DNA of 56,641 nt. Source: a virus. Shown piece after piece: positions 1-9,309 of the stretch. Position numbers and translations under genes: made by a program. The stretch covers positions 1 to 56,641 of the IMG/VR virus record IMGVR_UViG_3300044940_000530. One strand, given 5' to 3'. The notes below the pieces were generated by a model. The model worked only from the letters and a program-made list of their open reading frames with translations. It searched no databases and was not told where the DNA came from. Position 1 is the stretch's first letter, and the number at the start of each line of letters is the position of its first letter.

Positions 1-233
1 AAACAGCCCCGCAGGTATTGTGTTGCTTTCCTCCGCGATTTCCGCCCAGAGCGACCCATCAACCGCCACGAGAGGCACGTCCCCCGCCACTTCGGAGAGG
101 CGCTTTCCCAACTCAGCCAGGGCAGGGGTGCGCGCAAAGCGGACGAACAGGGTTTTGTAGGGGTTCTTCCTTTGCTGGACGGACCGGATGTTCTGATTCT
201 TCTCAAAGAACCGAGTCGCCTTGCTGCCCTTGG
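1..233. repeat. Left copy of the terminal overlap (contig closes into a circle)
   Basis: These bases recur at 56409-56641 at an offset of 56,408. The one difference I found is T at 106 against C at 56514, a synonymous Gly codon change in the giant gene that reads through both copies. A near-identical end overlap like this usually marks a complete circular or circularly permuted genome. A true short direct terminal repeat is possible but less likely, because the repeat lies inside an open reading frame that is continuous only when the ends are joined. Confidence 0.93.
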
Positions 234-3200
234 AACCTTCCTGCTGATAGATGGTGACGACTTCCACGCCCTTTTTCAGCGACCCGAGCGTGCCGAGCAG
301 CAAGTCCGCGAATCCCTGCCGCTCCCTGCCACCGAAAATGCCGGGTTGGGTGCGCTTGCCAAGCTCTGCGGCTCCGCCTGCATCGCTGTCGCGCAAGCGC
401 TCGATGATCTGTTCGGGCGTGAGGTTTGAGATTCCGTCGAGATCGACCATGGCCGCGAAAGCGGATTCGCGGGCATCGAAGTCGCCTTCCCCGCTAGCGT
501 CGTCGGTCGCCCCGCCCGTGCCGAGTCCTGTGGCCTCCACTTCGGCGGTCTCGCGCAGCGTTTCAATCGCGCCGGTATAGTCCTCCGCAGCGATGAAGGT
601 TTCGACAGCCCGGAGATCGTTGACGACATCGGGATCGCGCGGGGCTTTCAGGGCGGCAGCCAACCAACGAAGCGTGGCGTTCGCCCCCGCCGTGGTCGGC
701 GCATCCACCGATAAGGTTTTGGCAGTGGCGCGCAACACCCCTGGCGTTAGCTTCTGATTCTCGGGCCGATCAAGAATCTTACGAACCGCCTGCTCGATGC
801 GCGCCACCCGCCGCGCGAAGGCTTCCGGCGATTCGGCACGGGGCGACGATGGGTTGTCCAGCAACGCATCCAGAATCCGCTGCGCCTGTTCGTCGCGCTG
901 CTTGCTGCGGTTCTCGACTTCGGCGTTGATCGTGCTCTGCGTTGCGGCTTCGATTTGATTCACCTTGGCGACCCACGCCTCGGATCGGCCTCGGTTGTCC
1001 CCGCCAACCGTTCCCTTGCTGGCGAACGACTCCAACTCCGTGAGCCATTTCAGTTCGGCGAGATTGGGGTTCTCCGCCTTCAGCGTGTCGAACACTTCTC
1101 GCGCTCTTCTGAGGATGCGGATAATCGCGTCTGTGCGGATTCTTCCGCTTGGGTCTCTATTAGTCGCTATGGCGCGGATGCGCCCGAGCACCTTGGCGGT
1201 CGCCTCCGGATCGCCGCGAAGTGCGGTTTCCATCTCCCTGTCGCTGACGCGCTCTTCGCCCTTTCCGGCACGGGCGGCGATGGTCTTTTCGCGCGCGGCG
1301 CGCGCGGCGGTCGCGGCTTCCGGGGACATCTTCGCGACCCGGCGCTCGAACTCGATATCGGCTTCGCGCTGCTTTCGCTGGTCGTTCAACTCTTTGATTT
1401 GTTTACGGATGCGAGCATCGACCTTTTGCGATACGAGTCGCATCAACGAACCGCCAGCGTCGGATTCTTTATTCGCGCGAATCTCCTCCCGCACGTCGGA
1501 GATGATTTCGTCAGCGATCTCCCGCGCGGTAGCCGTTGTGATGATTACGTCTCCGCTCTCGTTGTCGAACGGGCCGTTCACACGAGCAAGGGTTTCCTTC
1601 AAGCGCGCCTCGATGCCGGGGCGTTCGGATTCGAGGACCGCTTCGAGTCGCGACGGCGGGGTGCCGGGTTTCTTCTGTTCGACTTTTTGCTGGACCGCCG
1701 GTTTCGATGATGATGTGCGATTGTTTGGTGTTTGTTCCTGTGTAGTAGGACCTTCTTCCGTGATGGGAGGGTTTTCCTGCGCGCTGGTAGATGAAGTTTC
1801 AGGTTCAGGTTGTGTTCCTGAGGACGGCTCTACTACAGGTGGCGCAGAAGTCGGCGTTCCAGATTCCGTAGGTGGTGTTTCAGTGGTTGCCGCCCGCGCC
1901 TTTTCAGCCGCCGCGATGGCCTTACGGATATCGGAAACACTGGGCTGCCCATTTTTGGTGGTCGCCGGAATGGTATTCACATCGATGCCCAACTCTTTGG
2001 CACGAGCCAAAGCGGCCTCGCGGGCAGGAGAAGGCCGCGATGTGGGTGTGGGTGTGGGTGTGGGTGTGGGTGTGGGTGTGGGTGTGGGTGTGGGTGTGGG
2101 TGTGGGTGTGGGTGTGGGTGTGGGCGTGGGTGTGGGTGGTGTAGGCGGCGTGGGTTCGGGCGTGGGCGTGGGCGTGGGCGTGGGCGTGGGTGTGGGTGTG
2201 GGTGTGGGTGTGGGTGTGGGTGTGGGTGTGGGTGTGGGTGTGGGTGTGGGTGTGGGTGTGGGTGTGGGCGTGGGTGTGGGTGTGGGTGTGGGTGTGGGTG
2301 TGGGCGTGGGTGTGGGTGGTGTAGGCGGCGTGGGTTCGGGCGTGGGCGTGGGCGTGGGCGTGGGCGTGGGCGTGGGCGCTTGGTCGAGTGCCGCTTCCGC
2401 CTGTTCCGCCTGTGCGATGGCTTTGCGAATATCGGAGAGGTTCGGTCGCCCGCTCTTGGAAGTCGTTGGAATCGATGACAAATCGATGCCCAACTCCTCG
2501 GCACGCGCCAAAGCGGCGGCGCGGGTAAGCGGAACATTCGGCGTAACTCCCGACGCCTGCTGAGCCGCCTGAGAAGCTGCCGCGATGGCGGTCTCGCCCT
2601 GCGCGGCAGGGCGTGAAGAGCCACCGCCCGCCGCTGCGGCATTCAGGGCAGCAGCCTGCGCACTATCGACGGCAGGTGCAGGCGCCGTGCCGGGCGGAGT
2701 CCCTTCGGGCGGCTGCGCCAACGCCTCCTGCAACGCCTTGAGAGCAGCGGGGTCCATCGGCTGCTCGCCCGCCCGCTTGCGGCCGAAACTCGAATCACGA
2801 ACCCGGTTGGCCTCCGTTCCGGCTGGGGGGAGCGCACCCGCGATGCCGCCGAGCGTGCCGCCGAGAGTCGCGCCTGTCAGCGCCCCCGTGGCTACATCTT
2901 CGGCGAGATCGCGGAAACTGAAGTCCCTCCCATCGAGATTCTGAATCCCGAACTGAGTCGCGGTATTCTCGATGCCCGACTGTGCCGCCTCTTCCTTCAT
3001 TTCGGCAACGGCACCGCGCCGTGCCCCCGCGAACACGCCCCGCACGCCTCCCGTCGCAAGGCTGGCAGCGGCGGGGCCAGTGATGCCATACGCCACACCC
3101 GCTGAAAGCGCACCCGCGATCAGTGGATACGCTCCCGCCGCCTCCCGAAGCGTCTGGTCCAGCGCGTCGCGTTGACCGACACCACTCTCGATAAGCTCCC

Positions 3201-3786
3201 TGTAACGCGGAACGGTGTCCATCCGCGTCTGCTCGTCCATATTGAGAAACTCATCGACGATTCCCGACCATACGCCTCCCATGGACAGCGAACCGCCGAC
3301 ACCGCCCGCCGTGGCACCGGCACCGGCGGTGATGGCTCCCGCCGAAGCGCCTGCGGCAGCCATGCCACGGGCGACAAGCCCAGCAGGCAGCAGCGTCGCC
3401 ACGATGGAGGGCGCGGCCTCCAAAGCCTTTACGGCGACCGCGCCGAAAAAGGTTCCCACGCTGTCGTAAGCGCTCGGACCGTCGCCACCGGGGATGAACT
3501 CGCGTTGGCTGGCCGTTCTGAACGATTCGGAGCGGCGCCCAAGAATCTCCCCGGCGCGATCCCGCAGCCCTTCACGCGTGTCGGTGAACCACCCTCCGGA
3601 CCCGAACAGATATTCGCCCGCTCCGGCGAGGGAAGAACCAAGCCCCAGAACACCGCCCGCAAGCGACCGCCCCACATCGCCCAAGAATCCCGGTTCGGAT
3701 TCAGATTTACGGCGGATGGAGTCGATGCTGGGGGCGTCGTCGAATACGAACGTGCCGCGCCCTGTAGGAATCAGTTGTCCTGCCAT
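1..3786 (-). CDS. Giant virion-ejected 'large polyvalent' protein, N-terminal half (runs off the window edge; continues at 56408)
   Basis: This is the first 1,262 codons of a 2,542-residue protein whose remainder lies at 52566-56408. The ATG at 3786 shares one base (TGATG) with the stop of the gene before it and follows a GAGGTG ribosome site. I read the frame codon by codon down to base 1 and met no stop. Residues about 45-60, 125-170 and 230-260 are Ala/Gly-rich hydrophobic stretches that could insert in membrane. Two E3-binding-like helical modules (core [19 protein letters not shown] at about 430, and a sister at about 585-622) flank a long Thr-Pro tract (470-582). The part after about 650 is charged and helical. 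No stop, frameshift or catalytic motif was seen in this half. Role inferred: protein injected with the DNA. The position at the end of the late block after two other ejection-type genes supports this. Confidence 0.85.
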   Translation of the reverse strand, partial: MAGQLIPTGRGTFVFDDAPSIDSIRRKSESEPGFLGDVGRSLAGGVLGLGSSLAGAGEYLFGSGGWFTDTREGLRDRAGEILGRRSESFRTASQREFIPGGDGPSAYDSVGTFFGAVAVKALEAAPSIVATLLPAGLVARGMAAAGASAGAITAGAGATAGGVGGSLSMGGVWSGIVDEFLNMDEQTRMDTVPRYRELIESGVGQRDALDQTLREAAGAYPLIAGALSAGVAYGITGPAAASLATGGVRGVFAGARRGAVAEMKEEAAQSGIENTATQFGIQNLDGRDFSFRDLAEDVATGALTGATLGGTLGGIAGALPPAGTEANRVRDSSFGRKRAGEQPMDPAALKALQEALAQPPEGTPPGTAPAPAVDSAQAAALNAAAAGGGSSRPAAQGETAIAAASQAAQQASGVTPNVPLTRAAALARAEELGIDLSSIPTTSKSGRPNLSDIRKAIAQAEQAEAALDQAPTPTPTPTPTPTPEPTPPTPPTPTPTPTPTPTPTPTPTPTPTPTPTPTPTPTPTPTPTPTPTPTPTPTPTPTPEPTPPTPPTPTPTPTPTPTPTPTPTPTPTPTPTPTPTPTSRPSPAREAALARAKELGIDVNTIPATTKNGQPSVSDIRKAIAAAEKARAATTETPPTESGTPTSAPPVVEPSSGTQPEPETSSTSAQENPPITEEGPTTQEQTPNNRTSSSKPAVQQKVEQKKPGTPPSRLEAVLESERPGIEARLKETLARVNGPFDNESGDVIITTATAREIADEIISDVREEIRANKESDAGGSLMRLVSQKVDARIRKQIKELNDQRKQREADIEFERRVAKMSPEAATAARAAREKTIAARAGKGEERVSDREMETALRGDPEATAKVLGRIRAIATNRDPSGRIRTDAIIRILRRAREVFDTLKAENPNLAELKWLTELESFASKGTVGGDNRGRSEAWVAKVNQIEAATQSTINAEVENRSKQRDEQAQRILDALLDNPSSPRAESPEAFARRVARIEQAVRKILDRPENQKLTPGVLRATAKTLSVDAPTTAGANATLRWLAAALKAPRDPDVVNDLRAVETFIAAEDYTGAIETLRETAEVEATGLGTGGATDDASGEGDFDARESAFAAMVDLDGISNLTPEQIIERLRDSDAGGAAELGKRTQPGIFGGRERQGFADLLLGTLGSLKKGVEVVTIYQQEGSKGSKATRFFEKNQNIRSVQQRKNPYKTLFVRFARTPALAELGKRLSEVAGDVPLVAVDGSLWAEIAEESNTIPAGLF
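2041..2380. repeat. Hexamer tandem repeat coding for Thr-Pro; G-run strand on plus
   Basis: The plus strand is a run of GGGTGT and GGGCGT hexamers, read on the minus strand as alternating Thr and Pro. An interrupting segment (GGTGTAGGCGGCGTGGGTTC) occurs twice, at about 2137 and 2317, exactly 180 bp apart. So a higher-order unit was duplicated on top of the hexamer expansion. The regular GGG runs have strong G-quadruplex potential. In the protein the tract should act as a stiff extended linker between two similar helical modules. Confidence 0.9.
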
Positions 3787-6008
3787 CAGGGCACCTCACG
3801 CGGCATGCGCGGCGCACGCGGCATGACGGTGTTTGGATCAAGGCTTGGCGCATCGGCGATGCCGGGGGGAAGCGCGCGACGTGGTTGCGGGGTCACGATA
3901 ACAGGCTGTTGCGTTGGCGTGCCGGGTGCGCCGGGCGCGGCGGGCGTGCCGCGCAAAGACGCACGCCCCGCTGCGGGAGCCTGCGTGGCGGGGGCCTGCG
4001 TGGCGGGGGCCTGCATGGCGGGTGCCATCGGTTCGTTAGGATTCGGGGGGGCTGGCAAAGATGGCCCAAACCCTTCCGGAACAAGAAGCCTCGGTGCCCC
4101 CTCAATATTGAACCTGTAGGGTTCGCGGTTTTTGTATTCAAACGCCTTCCCGCGTTCCCGCACGGGGAGCGAATAATACGCCGCAAGGGTTGCTGTGATC
4201 TGATTGGCATCCGATCTGGGATTCAGCGCGTAGAACGACACTGCCCATTTATTGACATTATCCCGTATCTCGCTGGTTGGCATCATGCCATCCAAAACTC
4301 TGTTCACTGCGCTACTGAACTTATTGATTTGCTCGATGGTTATCTGATTTTCGCGCAGCGCCAAAGCGGCAGTAGTGTTCGCCATCCGCTGTTCCTGCAA
4401 CTCAAGCTGCCGATTCCACATATTAATCCTTGCGTTGATCTCGTTGATTCGATCTTGGGTCAATCGCCCCTTGTTTTGTTCAAGTTCGGCTCGCGCTTCG
4501 GCAAGTTTAGCCTGCGCCTTCTGCCTCTCGGCGCGAACCAGCATCATCTCCCGCTCGAACGCCTGCTGGTTCATGCGCGCCATCCGCTCTACGATGCGGC
4601 GATTGGTTTCCGCAGGCGCGACGGCGAGTGCTTCGTTCAGCCTGGAAGAAGCCGCAGCGAGAGCTGCCTTGGTCTCGTCAGTCGGCGCGGCTTCGTGCGC
4701 ACGTTCGGCGCTCATGACAGCCTGGAATGCTTGTTCCGCCGCGTCGGCCCGTCGTGCCTCATCGGCTTGGCGGTCCCGTTCAGCCCGACGAGAAGCGGAA
4801 TCCTCGGCGGCGCGCATATTATCGAAAATCGTATTCTGCGCGGTTACACCAGCACGAGAAATGGCGGCGTCGAATCGAGCCGTGAGGTCTCTAAGCTCTT
4901 GTTGGAGCGTATTTTTCTGCTCTTCTGAAAGCGGCTGCCGAAGCATTTGCTGAACCTGAGCAATACGCTCGCCGATTGGGAAGGCCTCTCTCGCGGCGTC
5001 TTCCTCGGTGATTCGCCGGTCGAAAAGAATCTGATTGCGCCCTTCGGCCGCTTGCGCCCGGCTTTCGGCACGGAGTGCAAGTTCGCGCGCCTGCGCAGCG
5101 GTAGCAAGCGTAGAATCAGACTCCCGCCGCCTCATCTCGTATTCAAGCGACCACTTCGGATCGAGCATGCGAAGCGCGAACTGCTCTGCCTGTTGCGGCG
5201 TCACTCGCGTTCGCGTGACCTGATCCGGATTCGTCTCGCTCTGACGAGTCATCATGATTCCGCCGCGCCCATCGGGCTGGAATTGCGTGCGGATTCCATC
5301 CGGGACGTATTGCTGCCCCGCGTTGAGCGCGCGCGTCGCCGTATCGAGATCGCCAGCGCTCATGGCCGCGACAGCCATCGAAACCGTCGCCTGCAACCCT
5401 CGGATTCGCTGGCGTTCCGTGTTCTGCAAAACCTGATTAAGCTGTTCCGGTGTCGCGCCGTTGCGGCGATAAAGTTCGACCAACTGCTCCAAGTAGGCGT
5501 TCCAATTGGCGCGGGTGATGGGCGCGCTTGGCGGCGCGCCGCTTGCCTGCCGCACTTCGCCCAGCAGCGCCGCCCCGCGTTCCAAAGGGCGCTCTCCCGG
5601 CAGTGGCGCGCCGACCGGCACCTCGGGGCGGGAAGCGATCATCCGCCGCACGGGGTCGGCGGGTTGTTCGTTGGAAAGCGGAGTCTGGGAAGGTGAGGTC
5701 TCGGAGGAGGGAGGCGATCCCTCCTCCCCTCGCGGGCTGCCGGGCGGCGCGAGGCTCGCGCTGGACGAGGATGCAGCGCGAGGAGATTCCGGAAGTTCGG
5801 AAGAATCCTCAGGAGCGATTCCGAAACTGCGTTGAAGCGCGAGAGTTCCCCGCTGGATGTTCTCTTGATTCCTGTTCTCGCGTTGCGCGGCAATGGCTTG
5901 TTCTCTCGCGAACGCGGCCTGATTGGCATCACGCATGCCCCGCGTGACGGCACCGAAGCTCGAAAAGAAGTCGTCCAGTTCGGAGTCGTAGCCTCGGCGG
6001 TATCTCAT
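3786..6008 (-). CDS. Large coiled-coil internal virion (ejection) protein
   Basis: A protein of 740 residues starting at the ATG at 6008 after an AGGGGAA ribosome site. Residues 60-150 are Ser/Pro-rich and probably disordered. Residues about 170-600 are highly charged and Ala/Glu/Arg/Gln-rich, typical of long coiled coils. The C-terminal 90 residues are Pro/Ala-rich with a repeated APATQAP unit (plus strand near 3980-4020). No enzymatic motif was recognised. It lies between a 289-residue protein and the giant protein, like the trio of internal proteins that podoviruses eject into the cell. That placement, the size and the composition are the basis of the call; a structural role is likely, the exact function is not known. 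Confidence 0.6.
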   Translation of the reverse strand: MRYRRGYDSELDDFFSSFGAVTRGMRDANQAAFAREQAIAAQRENRNQENIQRGTLALQRSFGIAPEDSSELPESPRAASSSSASLAPPGSPRGEEGSPPSSETSPSQTPLSNEQPADPVRRMIASRPEVPVGAPLPGERPLERGAALLGEVRQASGAPPSAPITRANWNAYLEQLVELYRRNGATPEQLNQVLQNTERQRIRGLQATVSMAVAAMSAGDLDTATRALNAGQQYVPDGIRTQFQPDGRGGIMMTRQSETNPDQVTRTRVTPQQAEQFALRMLDPKWSLEYEMRRRESDSTLATAAQARELALRAESRAQAAEGRNQILFDRRITEEDAAREAFPIGERIAQVQQMLRQPLSEEQKNTLQQELRDLTARFDAAISRAGVTAQNTIFDNMRAAEDSASRRAERDRQADEARRADAAEQAFQAVMSAERAHEAAPTDETKAALAAASSRLNEALAVAPAETNRRIVERMARMNQQAFEREMMLVRAERQKAQAKLAEARAELEQNKGRLTQDRINEINARINMWNRQLELQEQRMANTTAALALRENQITIEQINKFSSAVNRVLDGMMPTSEIRDNVNKWAVSFYALNPRSDANQITATLAAYYSLPVRERGKAFEYKNREPYRFNIEGAPRLLVPEGFGPSLPAPPNPNEPMAPAMQAPATQAPATQAPAAGRASLRGTPAAPGAPGTPTQQPVIVTPQPRRALPPGIADAPSLDPNTVMPRAPRMPREVP

Positions 6009-6032
6009 GGACGGTTCCCCTATTGCACGGAA

Positions 6033-6902
6033 TCAAGGACCGCGAAGAGCGTTGAAGATGCTGCCGCCGATGGTGTTCGCCCACCCACCCGCAGGCAGGG
6101 GTGAGAGTGCGAGTCCTGCAACACCACCCAGAATCGACCCGATCCCGCTGCCGCCACGGCGCATGGCGTTCGCCTGGATGGCGGCGTTGTTCATGCTCGC
6201 GACCTGATTTCCCCAGTTGCCGAGCGCTTGATTCGATAGGCCCTGCCACTGGACGCCGGTCCCCATGGTATTCGCTCCCGACGCGGTGGCCGCAAGCCCG
6301 GCACCCACGGCACCCTGGCCCGCGTTCTGCGCGGTCTGATACGCCTGGGCAATGGCACCGGGGTATCCGCGCCCGATGTTGATCGCCTCGCCCCGGAGTG
6401 CCCGCCCCGTCGCTTCGGTTTGCAGGCGGGCGTTGTTCGCCGCACCCGCCGACGCGGCGGCCTGTGCCGTTCTGGCCGCGCGATCCAACGCGCCCGCACG
6501 GGCTGTTGACGGGTCGATCCCGAAGGATTCAAGGTTCGCCAGCGCCGCCCTTCGTTGGGCGTCGAACGCCTGCGCCACATCCGCTTGCGCGCGGCCCGCT
6601 TCGAGGTCCATGCGGCCGGGCGTCGCGAAGTCCCTGGATTCGGCGATAAGCTGATCTTCGATGGGCTGAAATACCCGGTTGTAGCGCTCGCGCTCGGCGA
6701 CACCCGCAGCGGATTCGGCTTCGAGCGTCGGCATCAGCACATTGATCACACGGTCCACAAGCTGGCGATCCATGGCGTATTGCTCGCGCGCCCAAGCAAG
6801 CTGCTCGCGCGCGACTTCGGCGCTGATCTGCGCGGCCTCCCGGTTGGCCTGCGCAACCGGAGTGTAGTCAGGAGCCGACGCCCTACCGCCTTTTCCGCCC
6901 AT
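6033..6902 (-). CDS. Putative small ejection / internal virion protein
   Basis: 289 residues, ATG at 6902, three bases after the stop of the acetyltransferase-like gene. The first 60 residues are helical (AREQLAWAREQYAMDRQLVD). The middle is Ala/Gln/Asn-rich, and the C-terminus (GSGIGSILGGVAGLALSPLP) is a Gly-rich hydrophobic segment that could contact membrane. This layout resembles the small DNA-transfer or internal virion proteins of podoviruses, encoded just before the larger ones. No direct sequence motif proves it; the call rests on composition and order. Confidence 0.55.
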   Translation of the reverse strand: MGGKGGRASAPDYTPVAQANREAAQISAEVAREQLAWAREQYAMDRQLVDRVINVLMPTLEAESAAGVAERERYNRVFQPIEDQLIAESRDFATPGRMDLEAGRAQADVAQAFDAQRRAALANLESFGIDPSTARAGALDRAARTAQAAASAGAANNARLQTEATGRALRGEAINIGRGYPGAIAQAYQTAQNAGQGAVGAGLAATASGANTMGTGVQWQGLSNQALGNWGNQVASMNNAAIQANAMRRGGSGIGSILGGVAGLALSPLPAGGWANTIGGSIFNALRGP

Positions 6903-6905
6903 GAG

Positions 6906-7379
6906 TCATCCCCGCACGGTTCGGAGCCGTAGCCGAAGCCATCGGCAATCATCACGAGCCATTGTTACCACCACTCCCGGACCGGACACAAACATCTCCG
7001 GAAGAACCGCCTCCACGCGGAAGCCGAGCCGGAGATCAAAACTGAGAGCGTGTTCGTTGGCTTTTTCCACCAACCCGAAGATTCGCCGGTATCCCAACTG
7101 CACGAACGGGTAGTGGAACGTGGCGGCCAGCATGTCGTGGGTGATCCATCGCTCATGCCGACCGGCCACATGGAGCCAACACGAAGCACCCGTGTGGTTC
7201 GTGAATATGACCCCGCCAGCGACGCGATTCATCGAATCGCCTGAACCGTCCGAACCATCCAGGGCTTCCGAATCCTCGACGACACCGATGGTGGTATCCA
7301 GATCGGGGTTGTAGCCGCACTTCGCGCGCTCGGCGACGAACCTGCCGACCAAGGGAGAATCGAATACGAGCCTGCGCAT
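6906..7379 (-). CDS. GNAT-family acetyltransferase-like protein
   Basis: 157 residues. The ATG at 7379 is chosen because GAGGA sits 6 bases upstream; an upstream TTG in frame has no such site. The central part (GGVIFTNHTGASCWLHVAG, then a segment ending in YRRIFGLVEKANEHALSF) has the strand-helix pattern of GNAT folds: a beta-4 strand, a helix, then the QLGYRRI-type strand and 'NEHALSF...LGF' motif where the ligand-facing Asn and C-terminal helix are expected. Many podoviruses carry such a gene among the structural genes, with unknown substrate. It sits between structural and ejection genes and is translationally close to both. Confidence 0.7.
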   Translation of the reverse strand: MRRLVFDSPLVGRFVAERAKCGYNPDLDTTIGVVEDSEALDGSDGSGDSMNRVAGGVIFTNHTGASCWLHVAGRHERWITHDMLAATFHYPFVQLGYRRIFGLVEKANEHALSFDLRLGFRVEAVLPEMFVSGPGVVVTMARDDCRWLRLRLRTVRG

Positions 7380-7387
7380 GGCCGTCC

Positions 7388-7885
7388 TCAAGTCGCATCG
7401 CGTGTGACGGTAGTGCGCACGCTTCCGGTCATCGAAGCGGTTACGCGCGCTTTGGTGTCGTTCACGTCGCGGAAAGTCACGGTGGCGTTACCGCCTCCAA
7501 GGTCCACAATGGTGGTCTTTCCGAAGTTGACCGCTGCCAGAAGCCGAATCGCCTGCCGCAACGTCATCCCCGATTCTATGGGCGCATCAAGAATCGCGGT
7601 CGCCACATCGTCCTGAGTCAGCGCATTGACGCGAACCACGGCGAGAGCTCTGCCCCGCGCCCTCGGAGCGGCACGCACCACTTCGGCGACACCCGCGATG
7701 ACGGCAGGGCGGTTGACGAGCCGTGTGCCGCGAGCGAAGGTGACGGCCCCCGATGCCGTAGTGACACCTCCCGCACGCGCCTCGCCATTCGCACGCGCGG
7801 ACTCGACAACCCCAACGCATGTAGTAACCGTCGCGGCCGCGCCGGGACCGTTCCAATGAAGGTTGGCGAGCGATGCGAGCGGCAT
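7388..7885 (-). CDS. Phage structural protein, function unknown
   Basis: 165 residues; ATG at 7885 overlaps the preceding stop by one base. The C-terminal third (TTIVDLGGGNATVTFRDVND, then TGSVRTTVTRDAT) has the pattern seen in many phage structural genes where a 'dA..AilDapI' helix precedes a short beta-rich tail. The N-terminal half is Ala/Val-rich and beta-strand-like. It lies between tail or decoration proteins in a tightly coupled operon. No catalytic motif seen. Confidence 0.55.
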   Translation of the reverse strand: MPLASLANLHWNGPGAAATVTTCVGVVESARANGEARAGGVTTASGAVTFARGTRLVNRPAVIAGVAEVVRAAPRARGRALAVVRVNALTQDDVATAILDAPIESGMTLRQAIRLLAAVNFGKTTIVDLGGGNATVTFRDVNDTKARVTASMTGSVRTTVTRDAT

Positions 7886-8505
7886 CAGTCAGGCTCGACG
7901 GAAAAATGCACCAGCACCGCAAAGGAACCCGCCGTGACGTTTGTCACCTGCCGGATGGCGACGGCTTCGCCAGGACGGATGGCTTTCGGCCGCGCATAAG
8001 GGTGCGCCTCCCCAAGGAAGTTAATGGTATCCACCAACTGCTGAACGTTACCCGCAGCAGCAGTATGCTCGTCCGACGACAAGAGGATGGGACGAAGAAT
8101 CTGTCCGTCCGTCAAACCCGCCGTCACCGTATGGCCTGCCGTCACACCCGCAAGCGCCGGGTCCGCCGTGTTGAAGGCGAACGGAGTGAGCGTCGTCATG
8201 GTCGGCGTCCCCGACACACGCCGGAAATCGAATCTTACGGCACCGCCCGCGATGCCTGCGATCTGGACGTTGATCATATACAACGCCAAAAGCCACACCG
8301 TCTGATTCGAGCCAGTGTCATTACGAAGATAGAGGTGGTATTTGTTCGCCGCGAGCGTGCTGGCATCGTTGAACACCCCATATGTCGGCAGGCCGTCGTA
8401 ATACACACCTTGGCTGTGCATCACATCCGATCCAACAGTGTAGGACCGCATTGCCAGCTTGTCGCCCGTCGAGTCCGGAGGGACCTGGGTGAACGTGCGT
8501 GTCAT
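7885..8505 (-). CDS. Probable structural protein (decoration or tail), unknown
   Basis: 206 residues, ATG at 8505, three bases after the preceding stop. Sequence is rich in beta-forming residues and Gly/Thr, e.g. KYHLYLRNDTGSNQTVWLLA and GSFAVLVHFSVEPD. It has no signal peptide or charged helix and looks like an all-beta virion protein. Position among tail-related genes supports a structural role; I do not recognise the family. Confidence 0.5.
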   Translation of the reverse strand: MTRTFTQVPPDSTGDKLAMRSYTVGSDVMHSQGVYYDGLPTYGVFNDASTLAANKYHLYLRNDTGSNQTVWLLALYMINVQIAGIAGGAVRFDFRRVSGTPTMTTLTPFAFNTADPALAGVTAGHTVTAGLTDGQILRPILLSSDEHTAAAGNVQQLVDTINFLGEAHPYARPKAIRPGEAVAIRQVTNVTAGSFAVLVHFSVEPD

Positions 8506-8508
8506 GAA

Positions 8509-8943
8509 TCAGTCCTCCACCATGACGAGAGTGCCCGCAGGAAAGCGCGGCGTAATCAGATTGGTGATCGACAACGCCGCAGTCAGCGCACCCTTATACA
8601 GAATCTGCCCGGTCGCCACGACCGACACGCTGACATGCGTGATCGTGTTCGACCCTCCGGTGCATTCAGGAAAGGTGATCTCGGCGGTGTTCTTCATCGC
8701 CGGACCTGCGGAATCGGCCGGAAAGGGATCGGTCGCCGCGCAGTTGGTCCATCCCGTCGTGTCACGCGGCACCGTCACTGGCGCATATCCCGTGTAGTTG
8801 GCGGCGTTTGTGGTCGCAGTCCCCGCTTCGCCAGGATCAGCGGTATGAAGGTTGACCTGCAAAACCGACCCATACGAAGGCATCGCCACGTTGTTGAAGA
8901 TGAACCGGACGATATCGTTCTCGGTCTGGTTGCTCTTGCTCAT
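8509..8943 (-). CDS. Tail-associated structural protein of the 'LHTADPG...YTGYA' type
   Basis: 144 residues, ATG at 8943. The segment LHTADPGEAGTATTNAANYT followed by GYA and the later 'FPECTGGSNTITHVSVS' and 'GALTAALSITN' are the hallmarks of a common small phage structural family, which describes a beta-sandwich near tail fibres or receptor-binding proteins. The gene at 11964-12332 has the same general plan (SYTRVSVSLT, AFSGLTHAGLF) and may be a diverged relative. Exact role unknown. Confidence 0.6.
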   Translation of the reverse strand: MSKSNQTENDIVRFIFNNVAMPSYGSVLQVNLHTADPGEAGTATTNAANYTGYAPVTVPRDTTGWTNCAATDPFPADSAGPAMKNTAEITFPECTGGSNTITHVSVSVVATGQILYKGALTAALSITNLITPRFPAGTLVMVED

Positions 8944-8946
8944 GGT

Positions 8947-9309
8947 TCACCACCCAGAGGGAAAGTAGCTGTTGCCGGAACCACCGGAAGGCACGTTCGC
9001 CCACTCGGTCACGAAGTTGACGTTGCTCGCCTTGCGCAAAAACTGTCCAGTGGTGCCTCCCGGCGGAACACCAACCCCCGGAGGGCCAGGAGGACCAGGG
9101 GGACCGGGAGGACCGCCGCCACCCCCACCCCCACCCCCCGAAAAATCGATCTCCGCCAGGACCTCGGACAACCGTTGCTCCGTCACAGCCGCATCGGCGG
9201 ATCGCCCGCGCACGCCGAGCAACACTTCGAGCGCCTCGATAGTCGCGCGCAACGACACCAGCAACGAGCCGAGATTCAAAACCGGGCGAGGAATCGCTGG
9301 CCGTGTCAT
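8947..9309 (-). CDS. Collagen-like tail fibre-type protein
   Basis: 120 residues, ATG at 9309 overlapping the previous stop by four bases (ATGA). The N-terminal helix is followed by nine Gly residues, a collagen-like PPG/GPP tract (about residues 67-85), and then PPGGTTGQFLRKASNVNFVT, the short beta motif that typically follows collagen repeats in phage fibres. Trimeric fibre or a fibre connector is the likely role. The poly-G/poly-C run near 9115-9140 is a place where length may vary. Confidence 0.7.
   Translation of the reverse strand: MTRPAIPRPVLNLGSLLVSLRATIEALEVLLGVRGRSADAAVTEQRLSEVLAEIDFSGGGGGGGGGPPGPPGPPGPPGVGVPPGGTTGQFLRKASNVNFVTEWANVPSGGSGNSYFPSGW

Noticed and set aside
965-2563. 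532-residue plus-strand open frame with long Gly-Val tract
   Set aside because: It is antisense to the giant gene, has no ribosome site, and its length comes from the hexamer repeat.
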